Shown: piece by piece, positions 10,009-19,099 of the stretch
Numbering within the stretch: the stretch's first letter is position 1
How the letters are laid out: every line of letters starts with the position of its first letter
DNA from: Comamonas sp. BIGb0152
Lineage (GTDB): Bacteria > Pseudomonadota > Gammaproteobacteria > Burkholderiales > Burkholderiaceae_C
DNA length: 64,000 nt
NCBI RefSeq assembly: GCF_024809975.1
Contig: NZ_JANUDY010000005.1
Span: 124,001 to 188,000 of the forward strand
Reading direction: 5' to 3'
Notes under the pieces: generated by a model
What the model was told of the DNA's origin: nothing
Database searches by the model: none
What the model saw: only the letters and a program-made list of their open reading frames with translations
Position numbers and translations under genes: made by a program

Positions 10009-11073
10009 ATGTCACTGCCCCGCTACACCCGAGCCCAAGAACTGCCCGCCACCCTGGCCAAGCGCCTCGTCATTCTCGATGGCGCCATGGGCACCATGAT
10101 CCAACGCTTCAAGCTGGGCGAGGCCCAGTACCGGGGTGAAGGCTACACCGGCCCGGGCAGCGTGGGCGAGCGCTTCAAGGACTTTGCCTACGACGTCAAG
10201 GGCAACAACGAGCTGCTATCGCTGACCCGCCCCGATGTGATTGGCGACATCCACGAGAAATACCTGGCCGCTGGCGCCGATCTGATCGAGACCAATACCT
10301 TTGGTGCGACCACGATTGCCCAGGAGGATTACCACATGGCCGATCTGGCCTATGAGATGAACCTCAAGAGCGCCCAACTGGCGCGTGCTGCCTGCGACAA
10401 GTACAGCACCCCGGACCACAAGCGCTATGTGGCCGGCGCGCTGGGCCCCACGCCCAAGACGGCCTCCATCAGCCCCGATGTGAACGACCCGGGCGCGCGC
10501 AATGTGAGCTTTGAATCGCTGCGCCAGGCCTACCTGGCGCAGACCCTGGCGCTGATCGAAGGCGGCGCGGATGTGATTCTGGTCGAGACGATTTTTGACA
10601 CGCTGAACGCCAAGGCCGCGCTGTTTGCGGTGGATGAGGCGTTTGAGCAATCAGGCCAGGTGCTGCCGATCATGATCAGCGGCACCGTTACTGATGCCTC
10701 GGGCCGCATTCTGTCGGGCCAGACGGTGACGGCTTTCTGGCACAGCGTGCGCCATGCCAACCCGCTGTCGATCGGGCTGAACTGCGCGCTGGGCGCCACC
10801 TTGATGCGCCCCTATGTGCAAGAGCTGGCCAAGGCCGCGCCCGATACCTTTATCAGCTGCTACCCCAATGCCGGCCTGCCCAACCCGATGAGCGATACCG
10901 GCTTTGACGAGACGCCCGAGATCACCAGCCGCCTGGTGCACGAGTTTGCCGCCGAAGGCTTGGTCAACATTGTGGGCGGCTGCTGCGGCACCACGCCGGA
11001 CCACATTGGCGCGATTGCCCAGGCCGTGCAAAGCGCCACGGCGCGCAAGCTGTTTTACCCCGCAGCTGCTTAA
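10009..11073 (+). CDS. metH: homocysteine S-methyltransferase module of a split methionine synthase
   Basis: A 354-residue protein equal to the N-terminal zinc-dependent homocysteine-binding barrel of cobalamin-dependent Met[12 protein letters not shown] starts the domain, [15 protein letters not shown] follows, and the zinc ligands lie in GLNCALGA and in [12 protein letters not shown]. It lacks the folate, cobalamin and reactivation domains. In Comamonadaceae MetH is usually made as two polypeptides, so this is a half-gene, not a truncation. The C-terminal half normally lies next door. Here the next gene is an unrelated GntR regulator on the other strand. I chose MSLPRY (ATG 10009); MAAM at 10000 is possible. 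Confidence 0.88.
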   Translation: MSLPRYTRAQELPATLAKRLVILDGAMGTMIQRFKLGEAQYRGEGYTGPGSVGERFKDFAYDVKGNNELLSLTRPDVIGDIHEKYLAAGADLIETNTFGATTIAQEDYHMADLAYEMNLKSAQLARAACDKYSTPDHKRYVAGALGPTPKTASISPDVNDPGARNVSFESLRQAYLAQTLALIEGGADVILVETIFDTLNAKAALFAVDEAFEQSGQVLPIMISGTVTDASGRILSGQTVTAFWHSVRHANPLSIGLNCALGATLMRPYVQELAKAAPDTFISCYPNAGLPNPMSDTGFDETPEITSRLVHEFAAEGLVNIVGGCCGTTPDHIGAIAQAVQSATARKLFYPAAA

Positions 11074-11085
11074 GACCAAGCGCCT

Positions 11086-11760
11086 TTACAGCACCATGCC
11101 CGCATCGCTCATGCGGCGGGCATACACGCTGAGCAGCACGCGCTCGGAATGGGTCAGGTAGTCATGCATCAGCTTGGCCGCCTGCTCCATGTCCCCGGCC
11201 TCAAAGCGTTCCAAGATTTGGGCATTCAGGTCGATGTAGGGCGCATGCATGAACTCGGCATCACCCAGCATGCCAAACGCCAGGCGCAGCTCCACCAGCA
11301 GGTGTGAGAACAGGGTGTTGAGCCGCTCGCTGTCGGCCAGCGCCACCACCCCTTTGTGAAAACGCATATTGCCGGTGCCCACCTCCACCCAGCGGCCGGC
11401 CTCGCGCAGCTGCTTTTGGGCGGCGACGGCTTCGCGCATTTCTTTGCGCGCCGGGTGCTGCGGAATGGCCTGCTGCAGCGCCTGGCACTCGATCATGCGG
11501 CGCACGCGGTAGATATCCATGATGGAGGCCATCGAGGGGATGGCGACAAACACGCCCCGGTTGGGCAAGTGGCGCAACAGGCCTTCCTTGGTCAGCAGGC
11601 GGAACACCTCGCGCAAGGTGTTGCGCGAGATCTCCAGGCTTTCGCTCAGCGCCACTTCGGACAGGCGCGATCCGGGCTGGAATTCGCCGCGCACGATGCG
11701 ATCACGGATCTGCTCGGCCACGCGATCATTGAGCGAGAGAGTAGGCAGTGCAACATTCAT
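11086..11760 (-). CDS. GntR-family regulator, FadR/FCD subgroup
   Basis: A 224-residue repressor-type regulator. The N-terminal winged helix-turn-helix (about 10-72; EQIRDRIVRGEFQPGSRLSE, then ISRNTLREVFRLLTKEGLL) is followed by an all-helical FCD effector domain (about 80-215) with the metal-ligand-type pattern N-FH in GNMRFHKGVV and H in LMHDYLTHSE. It diverges from the 5-oxoproline operon, whose upstream region carries two perfect FadR-type sites, so it most likely controls that operon. The ligand is presumably 5-oxoproline or a derivative (inference). Confidence 0.9.
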   Translation of the reverse strand: MNVALPTLSLNDRVAEQIRDRIVRGEFQPGSRLSEVALSESLEISRNTLREVFRLLTKEGLLRHLPNRGVFVAIPSMASIMDIYRVRRMIECQALQQAIPQHPARKEMREAVAAQKQLREAGRWVEVGTGNMRFHKGVVALADSERLNTLFSHLLVELRLAFGMLGDAEFMHAPYIDLNAQILERFEAGDMEQAAKLMHDYLTHSERVLLSVYARRMSDAGMVL

Positions 11761-11966
11761 GGCGATCGCAGGTAGTCAGAGATTGACACACATGATAGCG
11801 GTGGCCTGTAGCCCAGCCCAGCGGATGGCCCCCAAGCTCGGGTTTGGTCACTATGGCGTATTTGGTTGTCATAAAGACGAGAACTTCGCCTACATCGCTA
11901 TTTGAAAGCGGATGTATACGGGTTTTCCCCGTAATCGAGCTTGTTTTGTTTGGCTAAACTTTTGTA

Positions 11967-12019
11967 TTGTTCAACAAACTTAGATTCAGAATCATCGAGA
12001 TTTATAGGTTGTTGAACAA
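11967..12019. promoter_or_regulatory. pair of FadR-type operators
   Basis: TTGTTCAACAA at 11967-11977 and TTGTTGAACAA at 12009-12019 each match the FadR-subfamily consensus TNGTNNNACNA exactly and are palindromic. Their centres are 42 bases apart, four helical turns. They lie 60-115 bases before the DUF969 start and 200-260 from the GntR start, inside the 321-base divergent intergenic region. Otherwise that region holds only AT-rich promoter-like sequence around 11940-11970. Confidence 0.7.
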
Positions 12020-12081
12020 AAACTATGCGGTGACCCACTCCTTGGGACGGGCACCGTGCCTATAACAAACCTTGTATTGTC

Positions 12082-12816
12082 ATGGACAGCTCAATCATCA
12101 ACCTCTGGCCCCTCCTTGGGGTGGCCGTCATCGTCGTGGGATTCATCCTGCGCTTCAATCCCTTTGTGGTGGTGGTGGTGACGGCGCTCGTCACCGCTGC
12201 GCTCGCGGGCTTTCCGGTCCAGAAAGTGCTGGCGGAACTGGGCACGGGTTTTGTCAAAACCCGCAACCTGCCGCTCATCCTGGTGCTGCCGCTGGCCGTG
12301 ATTGGCTTGCTCGAGCGCCATGGCCTGCGCCAACATGCGCAAAACTGGATCGGCCATATCAAGTCGGCCACCACGGGCCGTCTGCTGATCGTCTACCTGG
12401 GCGCGCGCCAACTGACCGCCGCCATCGGCCTGACCAGCCTGGGTGGCCACCCGCAAATGGTGCGTCCGCTGCTGGCCCCTATGGCTGAAGGCGCGACCGA
12501 GACCCGCTACGGCAAGCTGCCCGAAGCGCTGCGCTACCGCCTGCGCGCTTTCAGCGCCGCGACCGACAACGTCGGTCTGTTCTTCGGCGAAGATATTTTT
12601 GTGGCCTTCGGCGCGATCGTGCTGATGACCACCTTCCTGCATGAAGCCGGTGTCGATGTGGAGCCGATCCATGTTGCCGTATGGGGCATCCCGACCGCCA
12701 TCTGCGCGTTCCTGATCCATTCCTACCGCCTGCATCGCCTGGACCAGTACATCGCCAAGGAAATGGCTAACGCGCCATCTGCCGCTTCTACCACCCGCGA
12801 AGGAGGTGCAGCATGA
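12082..12816 (+). CDS. DUF969 membrane protein of the 5-oxoproline cluster
   Basis: A 244-residue polytopic inner-membrane protein with about five or six hydrophobic segments (first at about 8-45). The stretch TSLGGHPQMVRPLLAPMAEG and the NVGLFFGEDIF motif are typical of DUF969. DUF969 and DUF979 occur as a pair beside pyroglutamyl-peptidase and PxpABC and are thought to form the 5-oxoproline or pyroglutamyl-peptide uptake system. Transport has not been shown directly as far as I know. The stop overlaps the DUF979 ATG by four bases. No strong ribosome site precedes the ATG. Confidence 0.88.
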   Translation: MDSSIINLWPLLGVAVIVVGFILRFNPFVVVVVTALVTAALAGFPVQKVLAELGTGFVKTRNLPLILVLPLAVIGLLERHGLRQHAQNWIGHIKSATTGRLLIVYLGARQLTAAIGLTSLGGHPQMVRPLLAPMAEGATETRYGKLPEALRYRLRAFSAATDNVGLFFGEDIFVAFGAIVLMTTFLHEAGVDVEPIHVAVWGIPTAICAFLIHSYRLHRLDQYIAKEMANAPSAASTTREGGAA

Positions 12817-13769
12817 TTTTCAGCATCACCCAAGTCTATTGGCTGGCTGGCCTGGTCATGGCGGCCGTGGCCGTCTTCAATCTGCTCGATGCCAGCAACC
12901 CCAAGCGCTGGACCACCGGCCTGTTCTGGGGCCTGTATGCGGTCATGTTCCTGCTGGGCGACAAGATGCCGCCTGAAGTGGTGGGTGCTGGCGTGATCGT
13001 GCTGGCGCTGATCGTGCTGGTCAAGGGCGTAGGCGGCGGAAAACCGCAAGTGCGCAGCGATGCCGAAAACAAGGAAAGCGCTTTGCGCCTGAAGAACAAG
13101 CTGTTTGTGCCGGCACTGGCGATCCCCGTGGTCACCGTGATCGGCAGCGTGCTGCTCAAGGACTTCAAGATTGGCGGCAACTTCCTGATCGACCCGAAGA
13201 ACGCCACCTTGGTGAGCCTGGCACTGGGCTGCATCATCGGTGCGGCCATGGCCTGCAAGATGACCCGCGAATCGCCGGTGCAATCGCTGCGCGAATCGCG
13301 CCGCCTGGTCGATGCCATGGGCTGGGCCATGGTGCTGCCGCAGATGCTGGGCATGTTGGGTCTGGTGTTCTCTGATGCTGGCGTTGGCAAGGCGGTGGCC
13401 CATGTGACCACCACCTACATCAACATGGACCTGCGCTTTGTCGCGGTGCTGGTGTACGTGGTCGGCATGGCGCTGTTCACCGTCATCATGGGCAATGGCT
13501 TTGCGGCCTTCCCGGTGATGACCGGCGGCGTGGGCGTGCCCGTGCTGATCAACATCTACCACGCTGACCCGGCCATCATGGCTGCAATTGGCATGCTCTC
13601 TGGCTACTGCGGCACCTTGCTGACACCAATGGCAGCCAACTTCAACATCGTGCCGGCGGCACTGCTGGAGCTACCAGACCGCAATGCCGTTATCAAGGCG
13701 CAGGTGCCTACGGCGCTGGGCATCCTGGTCTGCAATGTGTTTTTGCTGTACTTTTTGATGAACCACTGA
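12813..13769 (+). CDS. DUF979 membrane protein of the 5-oxoproline cluster
   Basis: A 318-residue inner-membrane protein with about nine hydrophobic segments. GNGFAAFPVMTGGVGVPVLI and GYCGTLLTPMAANFNIVPAA are DUF979 signatures and look like permease substrate-site loops. It is preceded by GAAGGAGGTGCAGC, a very strong ribosome site inside the end of DUF969, and overlaps that gene as ATGA. The two products are probably made in equal amounts and act together. pcp begins 25 bases downstream. Confidence 0.88.
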   Translation: MIFSITQVYWLAGLVMAAVAVFNLLDASNPKRWTTGLFWGLYAVMFLLGDKMPPEVVGAGVIVLALIVLVKGVGGGKPQVRSDAENKESALRLKNKLFVPALAIPVVTVIGSVLLKDFKIGGNFLIDPKNATLVSLALGCIIGAAMACKMTRESPVQSLRESRRLVDAMGWAMVLPQMLGMLGLVFSDAGVGKAVAHVTTTYINMDLRFVAVLVYVVGMALFTVIMGNGFAAFPVMTGGVGVPVLINIYHADPAIMAAIGMLSGYCGTLLTPMAANFNIVPAALLELPDRNAVIKAQVPTALGILVCNVFLLYFLMNH

Positions 13770-13794
13770 CCCCCGGTCAGAACAGGACTTCTGC

Positions 13795-14463
13795 ATGACT
13801 GACGCAACCGTACTGGTGCTGGGCTTTGAGCCCTTTGACAAAGCCCCCCTCAACCCCGCGTGGGAAGTAGCCCGCAGGTTGGACGGCAAGACGCTGGACG
13901 GCGCGCGCATCGTCGGTGTGCAGTTGCCCTGTGTGTTTGGCAAAGCGCTGGAGGCGCTGGACGCCGCCCTGCAGCAGCACCAGCCCAGCCTGGTGATTGC
14001 GCTGGGCCTGGCCGGCGGCCGCACGGCCTTGTCGATCGAGCGCGTGGCCATCAATGTCGATGATGCCCGCATCGCCGACAACGCCGGCCAGCAACCCATT
14101 GATGTGGCGGTGGCCGCCGATGGCCCTGTGGCCTACTTTGCGCGCCTGCCCATCAAGCAGGCCGTGGCGGCCATGCGCGCAGCCGGCGTGCCCGCCGAGG
14201 TAAGCAACACCGCCGGCACCTTTGTCTGCAACCATGTCTTCTACGGCCTGATGCACCGCCTGAACACCGTGCCCGCCTGGGCGCAAACGCGCGGCGGCTT
14301 TGTGCATGTGCCTTATCTGCCAGAAATGGCAGCGGCGCTGCCTGGCGCCCCCAGCATGGCCGTGGAGACGCAGTGCAAGGGTATTGAGGCACTGATTGCT
14401 GCCGTGCTGCGGCATGATCCCGAGCACCAGGATCTGCAGCTGAGCGCAGGCCAACTCCACTGA
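13795..14463 (+). CDS. pcp: pyroglutamyl-peptidase I
   Basis: A 222-residue cytoplasmic cysteine peptidase that removes N-terminal 5-oxoproline from peptides. The C15-family triad is visible: Glu in [13 protein letters not shown], Cys in [17 protein letters not shown], and His in [11 protein letters not shown]. The N-terminus [20 protein letters not shown] fits the family. Its placement between the putative transporters and 5-oxoprolinase supplies free 5-oxoproline for the next step. Confidence 0.93.
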   Translation: MTDATVLVLGFEPFDKAPLNPAWEVARRLDGKTLDGARIVGVQLPCVFGKALEALDAALQQHQPSLVIALGLAGGRTALSIERVAINVDDARIADNAGQQPIDVAVAADGPVAYFARLPIKQAVAAMRAAGVPAEVSNTAGTFVCNHVFYGLMHRLNTVPAWAQTRGGFVHVPYLPEMAAALPGAPSMAVETQCKGIEALIAAVLRHDPEHQDLQLSAGQLH

Positions 14464-14485
14464 AATTCATAAGAAAGGTAGCACC

Positions 14486-15262
14486 ATGTCCCTCACCATG
14501 GATTTGAACAGCGACCTGGGCGAGAGCCTGGGCGCATGGAGCATGGGCGACGATGCCGCCATGCTGTCGATCGTCAGCAGCGCCAACGTGGCCTGCGGTT
14601 TTCATGCAGGCGATCCGGCTGGCATCCTCGATACCTTGAAAAAAGCCAAGGCCAACAACGTCGTGGTCGGCGCCCATGTGGCCTACCGCGACCTGGTCGG
14701 TTTTGGCCGCCGCAACATGGATGTGGCGCATGCCGACCTGGTGAGCGATGTGATCTACCAAATTGGCGCGCTGCAAGGCCTGGCCGCTGCGGCAGGCACC
14801 ACGGTGCGCTACGTCAAGCCCCATGGCGCGCTGTACAACACCATCGCGCAGGACCGCCGCCAGGCCACCTCCGTGATCGAAGCCATGCAGGCCGTGGGCG
14901 GCCAGCTGGCGCTGGTGGTGCTGGCCGGTTCGCCCTTGATGCAATGGGCACGCGACGCGGGCCTGACGGTGATTGCCGAGGCCTTTGCCGACCGTGGCTA
15001 CACGCCGCAAGGCACCCTGGTATCGCGCCGCGAGCCGGGCGCTGTGCTGCACGATCCAGAGATGGTTGCCCAGCGCATGCTGCAGCTGGTGCAGCAAGGC
15101 ACCGTACAGGCCAACGATGGCTCGGTGGTTGAGGTGCAGGCCGACTCCATCTGCGTGCACGGCGACAGCCCCGGCGCGGTGGCCATGGCCCAGGCGGTGC
15201 GTGAGCACCTGCATGCGGCCGGCGTGCAGATCCGCTCCTTCATGGACAAGGCGGGCGCATGA
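14486..15262 (+). CDS. pxpA: 5-oxoprolinase subunit A (LamB/YcsF family)
   Basis: A 258-residue subunit of the ATP-dependent PxpABC 5-oxoprolinase, which opens 5-oxoproline to glutamate. The family motifs [51 protein letters not shown] and [12 protein letters not shown] are all present in order. GAAAGGTAGCACC precedes the ATG. The stop overlaps the pxpBC start by four bases (ATGA), so the subunits are translationally coupled. Confidence 0.95.
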   Translation: MSLTMDLNSDLGESLGAWSMGDDAAMLSIVSSANVACGFHAGDPAGILDTLKKAKANNVVVGAHVAYRDLVGFGRRNMDVAHADLVSDVIYQIGALQGLAAAAGTTVRYVKPHGALYNTIAQDRRQATSVIEAMQAVGGQLALVVLAGSPLMQWARDAGLTVIAEAFADRGYTPQGTLVSRREPGAVLHDPEMVAQRMLQLVQQGTVQANDGSVVEVQADSICVHGDSPGAVAMAQAVREHLHAAGVQIRSFMDKAGA

Positions 15263-16869
15263 GCGACGAACGCACGATGCGCTTTTTGCCGGTGAGCGAC
15301 CAAAGCATGCTGGTGGAGCTGCAGGACCTGGAGCACACCCTGGACCTGCTCGCAGCCTTGCAGGCCGAGCTGCCCGCTGGCGTGCAGGAGCTGGTGCCCG
15401 CTGCGCGCACCATCCTGATCGCCTTTGACCGCTGGCAGACCAGCGCTGCCGACCTGCAGCGCCATATGGCGGCACTGCGCCTGGGCCGCCAAGCCCGCAG
15501 CGCCGGCCAGCGGGTCGAGATTGCCGTGCACTACGACGGCGAGGACCTGGCCGATGTGGCGCAGATCCTGGGTATGGATGTGCCCGAGCTGATTCGCCGC
15601 CACAGCGGCAGCGATTACAGCGTGGCCTTTTGCGGCTTTGCGCCCGGCTTTGCCTACCTGACGGGAGGCGACCCGAGCCTGAATGTGCCGCGCCGCAGCA
15701 CGCCACGCACCAAGGTGCCTGCGGGCTCGGTGGCCATTGCCGGCACTTTCAGCGCCGTCTACCCCAATGACACCCCCGGCGGCTGGCAGCTGCTGGGCCG
15801 CACCGAGGTGCCCATGTGGGACCTCCTGCGCAACCCGCCTGCTTTGCTGCAGCCAGGCATGCTGGTGCGTTTTGTCGACGCCAGCACCGCCGCTGGCCAG
15901 GCGCTGCTGAAGCAGCAATCTGCCGTGCAGGCCCCCGCCCCGGTGGCTGCGGAGCACACCGGCGCAGGCATGCGTGTGCGTGCCACCGGCTTGCAAACCC
16001 TGGTGCAGGATGCTGGCCGTGCCGGCCAGGCTGGGCAGGGCGTATCGGCTGCCGGTGCGCTGGACCAGGGCGCCATGCGCCGTGCCAACCGCCTGGTGGG
16101 CAACGATGCACGCGTGTCGGTGCTTGAATCGGTCGCCGCAGGCCTGCAACTGCAAAGCCTGGGTGCCACCGTGCTGGCCGTCACCGGCGCCACCGGCCCC
16201 CTGACCGTGCGCAGCGCCAGCGGCGCTGCCTGGCAGGCCGCACGCAATGCAGCCATTGCCTTGAACGATGGCGATGTGATCCAGCTTGGCGAGCCCGACA
16301 GCGGCGTGCGCAGCTATGTGGCCGTGCGCGGCGGCTGGCTGGTCGAACCGGTGCTGGGCAGCACCAGCACCGATACCTTGGCCCGCATTGGCCCCGCAGC
16401 GCTCACCACCGGCCAGACCCTGGCCGTGGGCGACGCGCGCGATGCCGCTGCCGTGGAAGCCGCTGATGAGAACCCGCCTGCGCTGCCCAAGGCGGGTGAG
16501 ACGGTTGTGCTCGATGTCGTCATGGGCCCGCGCACCGACTGGTTCACCCCCGAGGCCGTCGCCCTGTTTGCCGCCCAGCGCTGGCAGGTAACGCCCCAGT
16601 CCAACCGCGTGGGCTTGCGCCTGGCCGGGGAAGAGGCACTGGTGCGCTGCCAAACGCAGGAGCTGCCCAGCGAAGGCACGGCCCTGGGCGCCATCCAGGT
16701 GCCCGCCAGTGGCCAGCCGGTGCTGTTTTTGGCCGACCACCCGCTGACTGGCGGTTACCCGGTGATTGCCTGCATTGCCTCCTACCACCTGGACCTGGCC
16801 GCGCAAGTGCCCGTCGGCGGCTGGTTGCAATTCCGCCCCCTGGCGCCCTTTGCGGACCTGGTGGGCTGA
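15259..16869 (+). CDS. pxpB-pxpC: 5-oxoprolinase subunits B and C, fused (KipI-KipA type)
   Basis: A 536-residue fusion. Residues about 1-225 are PxpB (KipI, AHS1): [20 protein letters not shown] and [21 protein letters not shown]. Residues about 235-536 are PxpC (KipA, AHS2): [19 protein letters not shown], the ATLAVTG-type segment, and [21 protein letters not shown] in pieces. These two domains are separate genes in E. coli and B. subtilis. They are homologous to the carboxyltransferase part of urea carboxylase, which matters because the next gene encodes the biotin carboxylase and carrier domains. Confidence 0.93.
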   Translation: MSDERTMRFLPVSDQSMLVELQDLEHTLDLLAALQAELPAGVQELVPAARTILIAFDRWQTSAADLQRHMAALRLGRQARSAGQRVEIAVHYDGEDLADVAQILGMDVPELIRRHSGSDYSVAFCGFAPGFAYLTGGDPSLNVPRRSTPRTKVPAGSVAIAGTFSAVYPNDTPGGWQLLGRTEVPMWDLLRNPPALLQPGMLVRFVDASTAAGQALLKQQSAVQAPAPVAAEHTGAGMRVRATGLQTLVQDAGRAGQAGQGVSAAGALDQGAMRRANRLVGNDARVSVLESVAAGLQLQSLGATVLAVTGATGPLTVRSASGAAWQAARNAAIALNDGDVIQLGEPDSGVRSYVAVRGGWLVEPVLGSTSTDTLARIGPAALTTGQTLAVGDARDAAAVEAADENPPALPKAGETVVLDVVMGPRTDWFTPEAVALFAAQRWQVTPQSNRVGLRLAGEEALVRCQTQELPSEGTALGAIQVPASGQPVLFLADHPLTGGYPVIACIASYHLDLAAQVPVGGWLQFRPLAPFADLVG

Positions 16870-16913
16870 GTGTTGAACAGGGCCTGCGCGCCCGTTCTTG
16901 AATGGATATAGCT

Positions 16914-17051
16914 ATGAATCAAGTGTTGATTGCAAACCGTGGCGAAAACCGACGCGCAGCGGCGGTTTCTCTACATTGCAGTGCCTGCGCAGCAGGCTTC
17001 GGCGATCTCGCTTCCCTGTCGTTGTTTGGTTGCTCGGAGTCTCAGCCATGA
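16914..17051 (+). CDS. 45-codon leader reading frame copying the start of the biotin carboxylase gene
   Basis: The frame begins [14 protein letters not shown], an obvious copy of [11 protein letters not shown] at the start of the next gene. The first 32 bases of the two match at 29 positions, 134 bases apart. The frame then diverges and stops with a TGA that overlaps the ATG of the biotin carboxylase gene as ATGA, so it could couple translation. It may be a remnant of a duplicated gene. Ribosome-site support is weak (GGATA), and expression is unproven. Confidence 0.35.
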   Translation: MNQVLIANRGENRRAAAVSLHCSACAAGFGDLASLSLFGCSESQP

Positions 17052-18772
17052 AAAAAGTATTGATTGCAAACCGTGGCGAGATCGCCGTCCGAATCATCCG
17101 TGCCTGCACGGACCACGGCCTCAAGAGCGTGGCGGTGTATGCCGATGCCGATATCGACGCCCTGCATGTGCGCATGGCCGATGAGGCCTATGCGCTCGAC
17201 GGCCAACGCCCGGCAGAGACCTATCTGGACATCGCCAAGCTGATTGCAGTGGCGCAAAAGAGCGGGGCAGATGCCGTGCACCCGGGCTATGGTTTTCTGT
17301 CCGAAAACGCCGCCTTTGCCCGCGCCGTGATCGGTGCAGGTCTCACCTGGGTGGGCCCGCCCCCTTCGGCCATCGAGCAGCTGGGCGACAAGGTGCAGGC
17401 GCGCAAGCTGGCGCTGAGCGTGGGGGCACCACTGGTGGCAGGCACGCCCGAGCCGGTCAAGGACGTGTCTGAGGTGCATGCCTTTGCGCGTGAGCATGGT
17501 CTGCCGATTGCGGTCAAGGCCGCGTTCGGTGGTGGTGGCCGTGGCATCAAGGTGATCTGGAAGGCCGAGGACATCGACGAGCTGTATGCCGCTGCAGTGC
17601 GCGAGGCGGTGACCGCCTTTGGCCGTGGTGAATGCTTTGTCGAGCAGTTCCTGGACAAGCCCCGCCACATCGAAGCCCAGGTGATGGCCGACCAGCACGG
17701 CAATGTGCGGGTGCTGGGCACGCGTGACTGCTCCTTGCAGCGCCGCAACCAAAAGCTGGTGGAAGAAGCACCAGCGCCGTTCCTGAGCACCGAGCAGCGC
17801 GAGCGCATCCACCAATCGGCGCGCGAGATTTGCCAGGCCGCTGGCTATGTGGGCGCCGGCACGGTGGAATACCTGCTGAGCCAAAGCGGCGCGATCTCGT
17901 TCCTAGAAGTGAACACCCGTTTGCAGGTGGAGCACCCCGTGACCGAAGAGACCACCGGTACCGACCTGGTGCGCCTGCAGTTCCGCGTGGCCGAAGGCGA
18001 AGTGCTGGCCGACACGACCGTGCCCGCACCCCACGGCCATGCCTTTGAGTTCCGCATCAATGCCGAAGACGTGGGCCGTGGCTTCCTGCCCGCCCCCGGC
18101 CTGGTGACCCGCTTTGAGGCTCCATCGGGCCCCGGCGTGCGCGTCGACAGCGGTGTGGAATCCGGCTCGCAAGTGGCAGGCCAGTTCGATTCGATGCTGG
18201 CCAAGCTCATCGTCTGGGGCCCCAGCCGCGAAGTGGCCGTGCAGCGCGCACGCCGCGCGCTCAAGGAGTTCAAGATCGAGGGCGTGCCCACCGTGCTGCC
18301 TTTCCACGAAGCGGTGATGGCACATGCCGACTTCATCAACGGCGAGCACTTTGGCGTGCACACCCGCTGGATCGAAACCCAGCTGATGCCCCAGTGGGAT
18401 GCCCAGCCCGAAACCCGTCCCCAGCCTGCCGCCACCGCTGGCCTGCAGCGCGTCGCCATCGAGCTCGACGGCCGCCGCGTGATGCTGGGTCTGCCTGCCT
18501 CCTTACTGTCCGGCCTGTCGGCCCCTGGCGCTGCCCCAGCGCCCCTGGAAGAGGCCGTGGACGAGAAGGCCGTGACCGCCGCCTCCGCTGGCACCCTCAC
18601 GACCTGGAAGGTTGCCGACGGCGCCACCGTGCAAGAGGGCGAACTGATCGCCGTGATGGAAGCCATGAAGATGGAAATGCAGATCAACGCCCCCCGCGCG
18701 GGCCGCATCAGCCTGAAGGTGGAAGCGGGCAGCTACCAGGCTGCGGGTGCAGTGATTGCACGCATCGACTAA
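17048..18772 (+). CDS. biotin carboxylase fused to a biotin carboxyl carrier domain
   Basis: A 574-residue protein. Biotin carboxylase (about 1-447) starts [16 protein letters not shown], has the ATP-grasp glycine loop [12 protein letters not shown] and the active-site block [19 protein letters not shown]-terminal lipoyl-like domain (about 500-574) carries the biotin-lysine motif EAMKMEM. It would carboxylate its own biotin using ATP and bicarbonate. No carboxyltransferase of the acyl-CoA type is encoded nearby. The adjacent PxpBC has the fold of the urea-carboxylase carboxyltransferase, so that may be the partner (inference). GGAG precedes the ATG. Fragments of this gene lie on both sides of it. 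Confidence 0.92.
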   Translation: MKKVLIANRGEIAVRIIRACTDHGLKSVAVYADADIDALHVRMADEAYALDGQRPAETYLDIAKLIAVAQKSGADAVHPGYGFLSENAAFARAVIGAGLTWVGPPPSAIEQLGDKVQARKLALSVGAPLVAGTPEPVKDVSEVHAFAREHGLPIAVKAAFGGGGRGIKVIWKAEDIDELYAAAVREAVTAFGRGECFVEQFLDKPRHIEAQVMADQHGNVRVLGTRDCSLQRRNQKLVEEAPAPFLSTEQRERIHQSAREICQAAGYVGAGTVEYLLSQSGAISFLEVNTRLQVEHPVTEETTGTDLVRLQFRVAEGEVLADTTVPAPHGHAFEFRINAEDVGRGFLPAPGLVTRFEAPSGPGVRVDSGVESGSQVAGQFDSMLAKLIVWGPSREVAVQRARRALKEFKIEGVPTVLPFHEAVMAHADFINGEHFGVHTRWIETQLMPQWDAQPETRPQPAATAGLQRVAIELDGRRVMLGLPASLLSGLSAPGAAPAPLEEAVDEKAVTAASAGTLTTWKVADGATVQEGELIAVMEAMKMEMQINAPRAGRISLKVEAGSYQAAGAVIARID

Positions 18773-18833
18773 GCCGTCTTTTTGACGGTGGCCGAGAGCC
18801 GCACAGCCTTTGGGTTGTGCGGCTTTTTTGTTG
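18739..18833 (+). repeat. 95-base direct repeat, copy 1 (gene end plus terminator)
   Basis: Covers the last 34 bases of the biotin carboxylase gene and its terminator. Copy 2 (19003-19097) has identical length with no gaps. I count 10 differences in 95, eight of them in the former coding part. Confidence 0.85.
18795..18830 (+). terminator. terminator of the 5-oxoproline operon
   Basis: GCCGCACA pairs with TGTGCGGC around a 10-base loop and is followed by six T. The sequence is repeated almost unchanged at 19059-19094. Confidence 0.8.
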
Positions 18834-18890
18834 CAGCTCAGTCAGCGCGTCGGCACTGGTGCGGCACAACGTCGAGATAGGTCGTCGCTC

Positions 18891-18915
18891 AGCTACCGAG
18901 GAATCCTCGGTAGCT
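18891..18915. repeat. 11-base perfect inverted repeat in a geneless stretch
   Basis: AGCTACCGAGG and CCTCGGTAGCT flank the three-base loop AAT. There is no T-run after it, so it does not look like a simple terminator. The half-sequence TAGCTACCG recurs at about 18943-18951. It lies in the 230-300-base region between the operon terminator and its duplicated copy, where I see no gene. Confidence 0.7.
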
Positions 18916-19002
18916 CAAACTGAAGGAGCGCGCCTTGACGTTAGCTACCGCGTAGGACCTGCAATTTCATCGCTGAGTCACCATCATTCTGAAAGATTGC
19001 CG

Positions 19003-19097
19003 GGCTGCTGGTGCGCTAATTGCAGATATCGGCTAAGCCGTCTTTTTGACGATGGCCAAGAGCCGCACAGCCTTTGGGTTGTGCGGCTTTTTTGTTG
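19003..19097 (+). repeat. 95-base direct repeat, copy 2 (decayed gene end plus terminator)
   Basis: A degenerate second copy of the biotin carboxylase 3' end, ending in TAA at the matching position, followed by a near-perfect copy of the terminator. In copy 2 the coding part is no longer attached to an open gene. It immediately precedes (convergently) the small gene at 19100-19369, for which the hairpin would sit just past its stop. Confidence 0.85.
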
Positions 19098-19099
19098 GG

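Noticed and set aside
14153..16830. Long minus-strand frames (517 and 610 residues) across pcp, pxpA and pxpBC
   Set aside because: They mirror well-supported plus-strand genes with family motifs, and their composition (Gly/Ala/His/Arg-rich) is typical of antisense frames.
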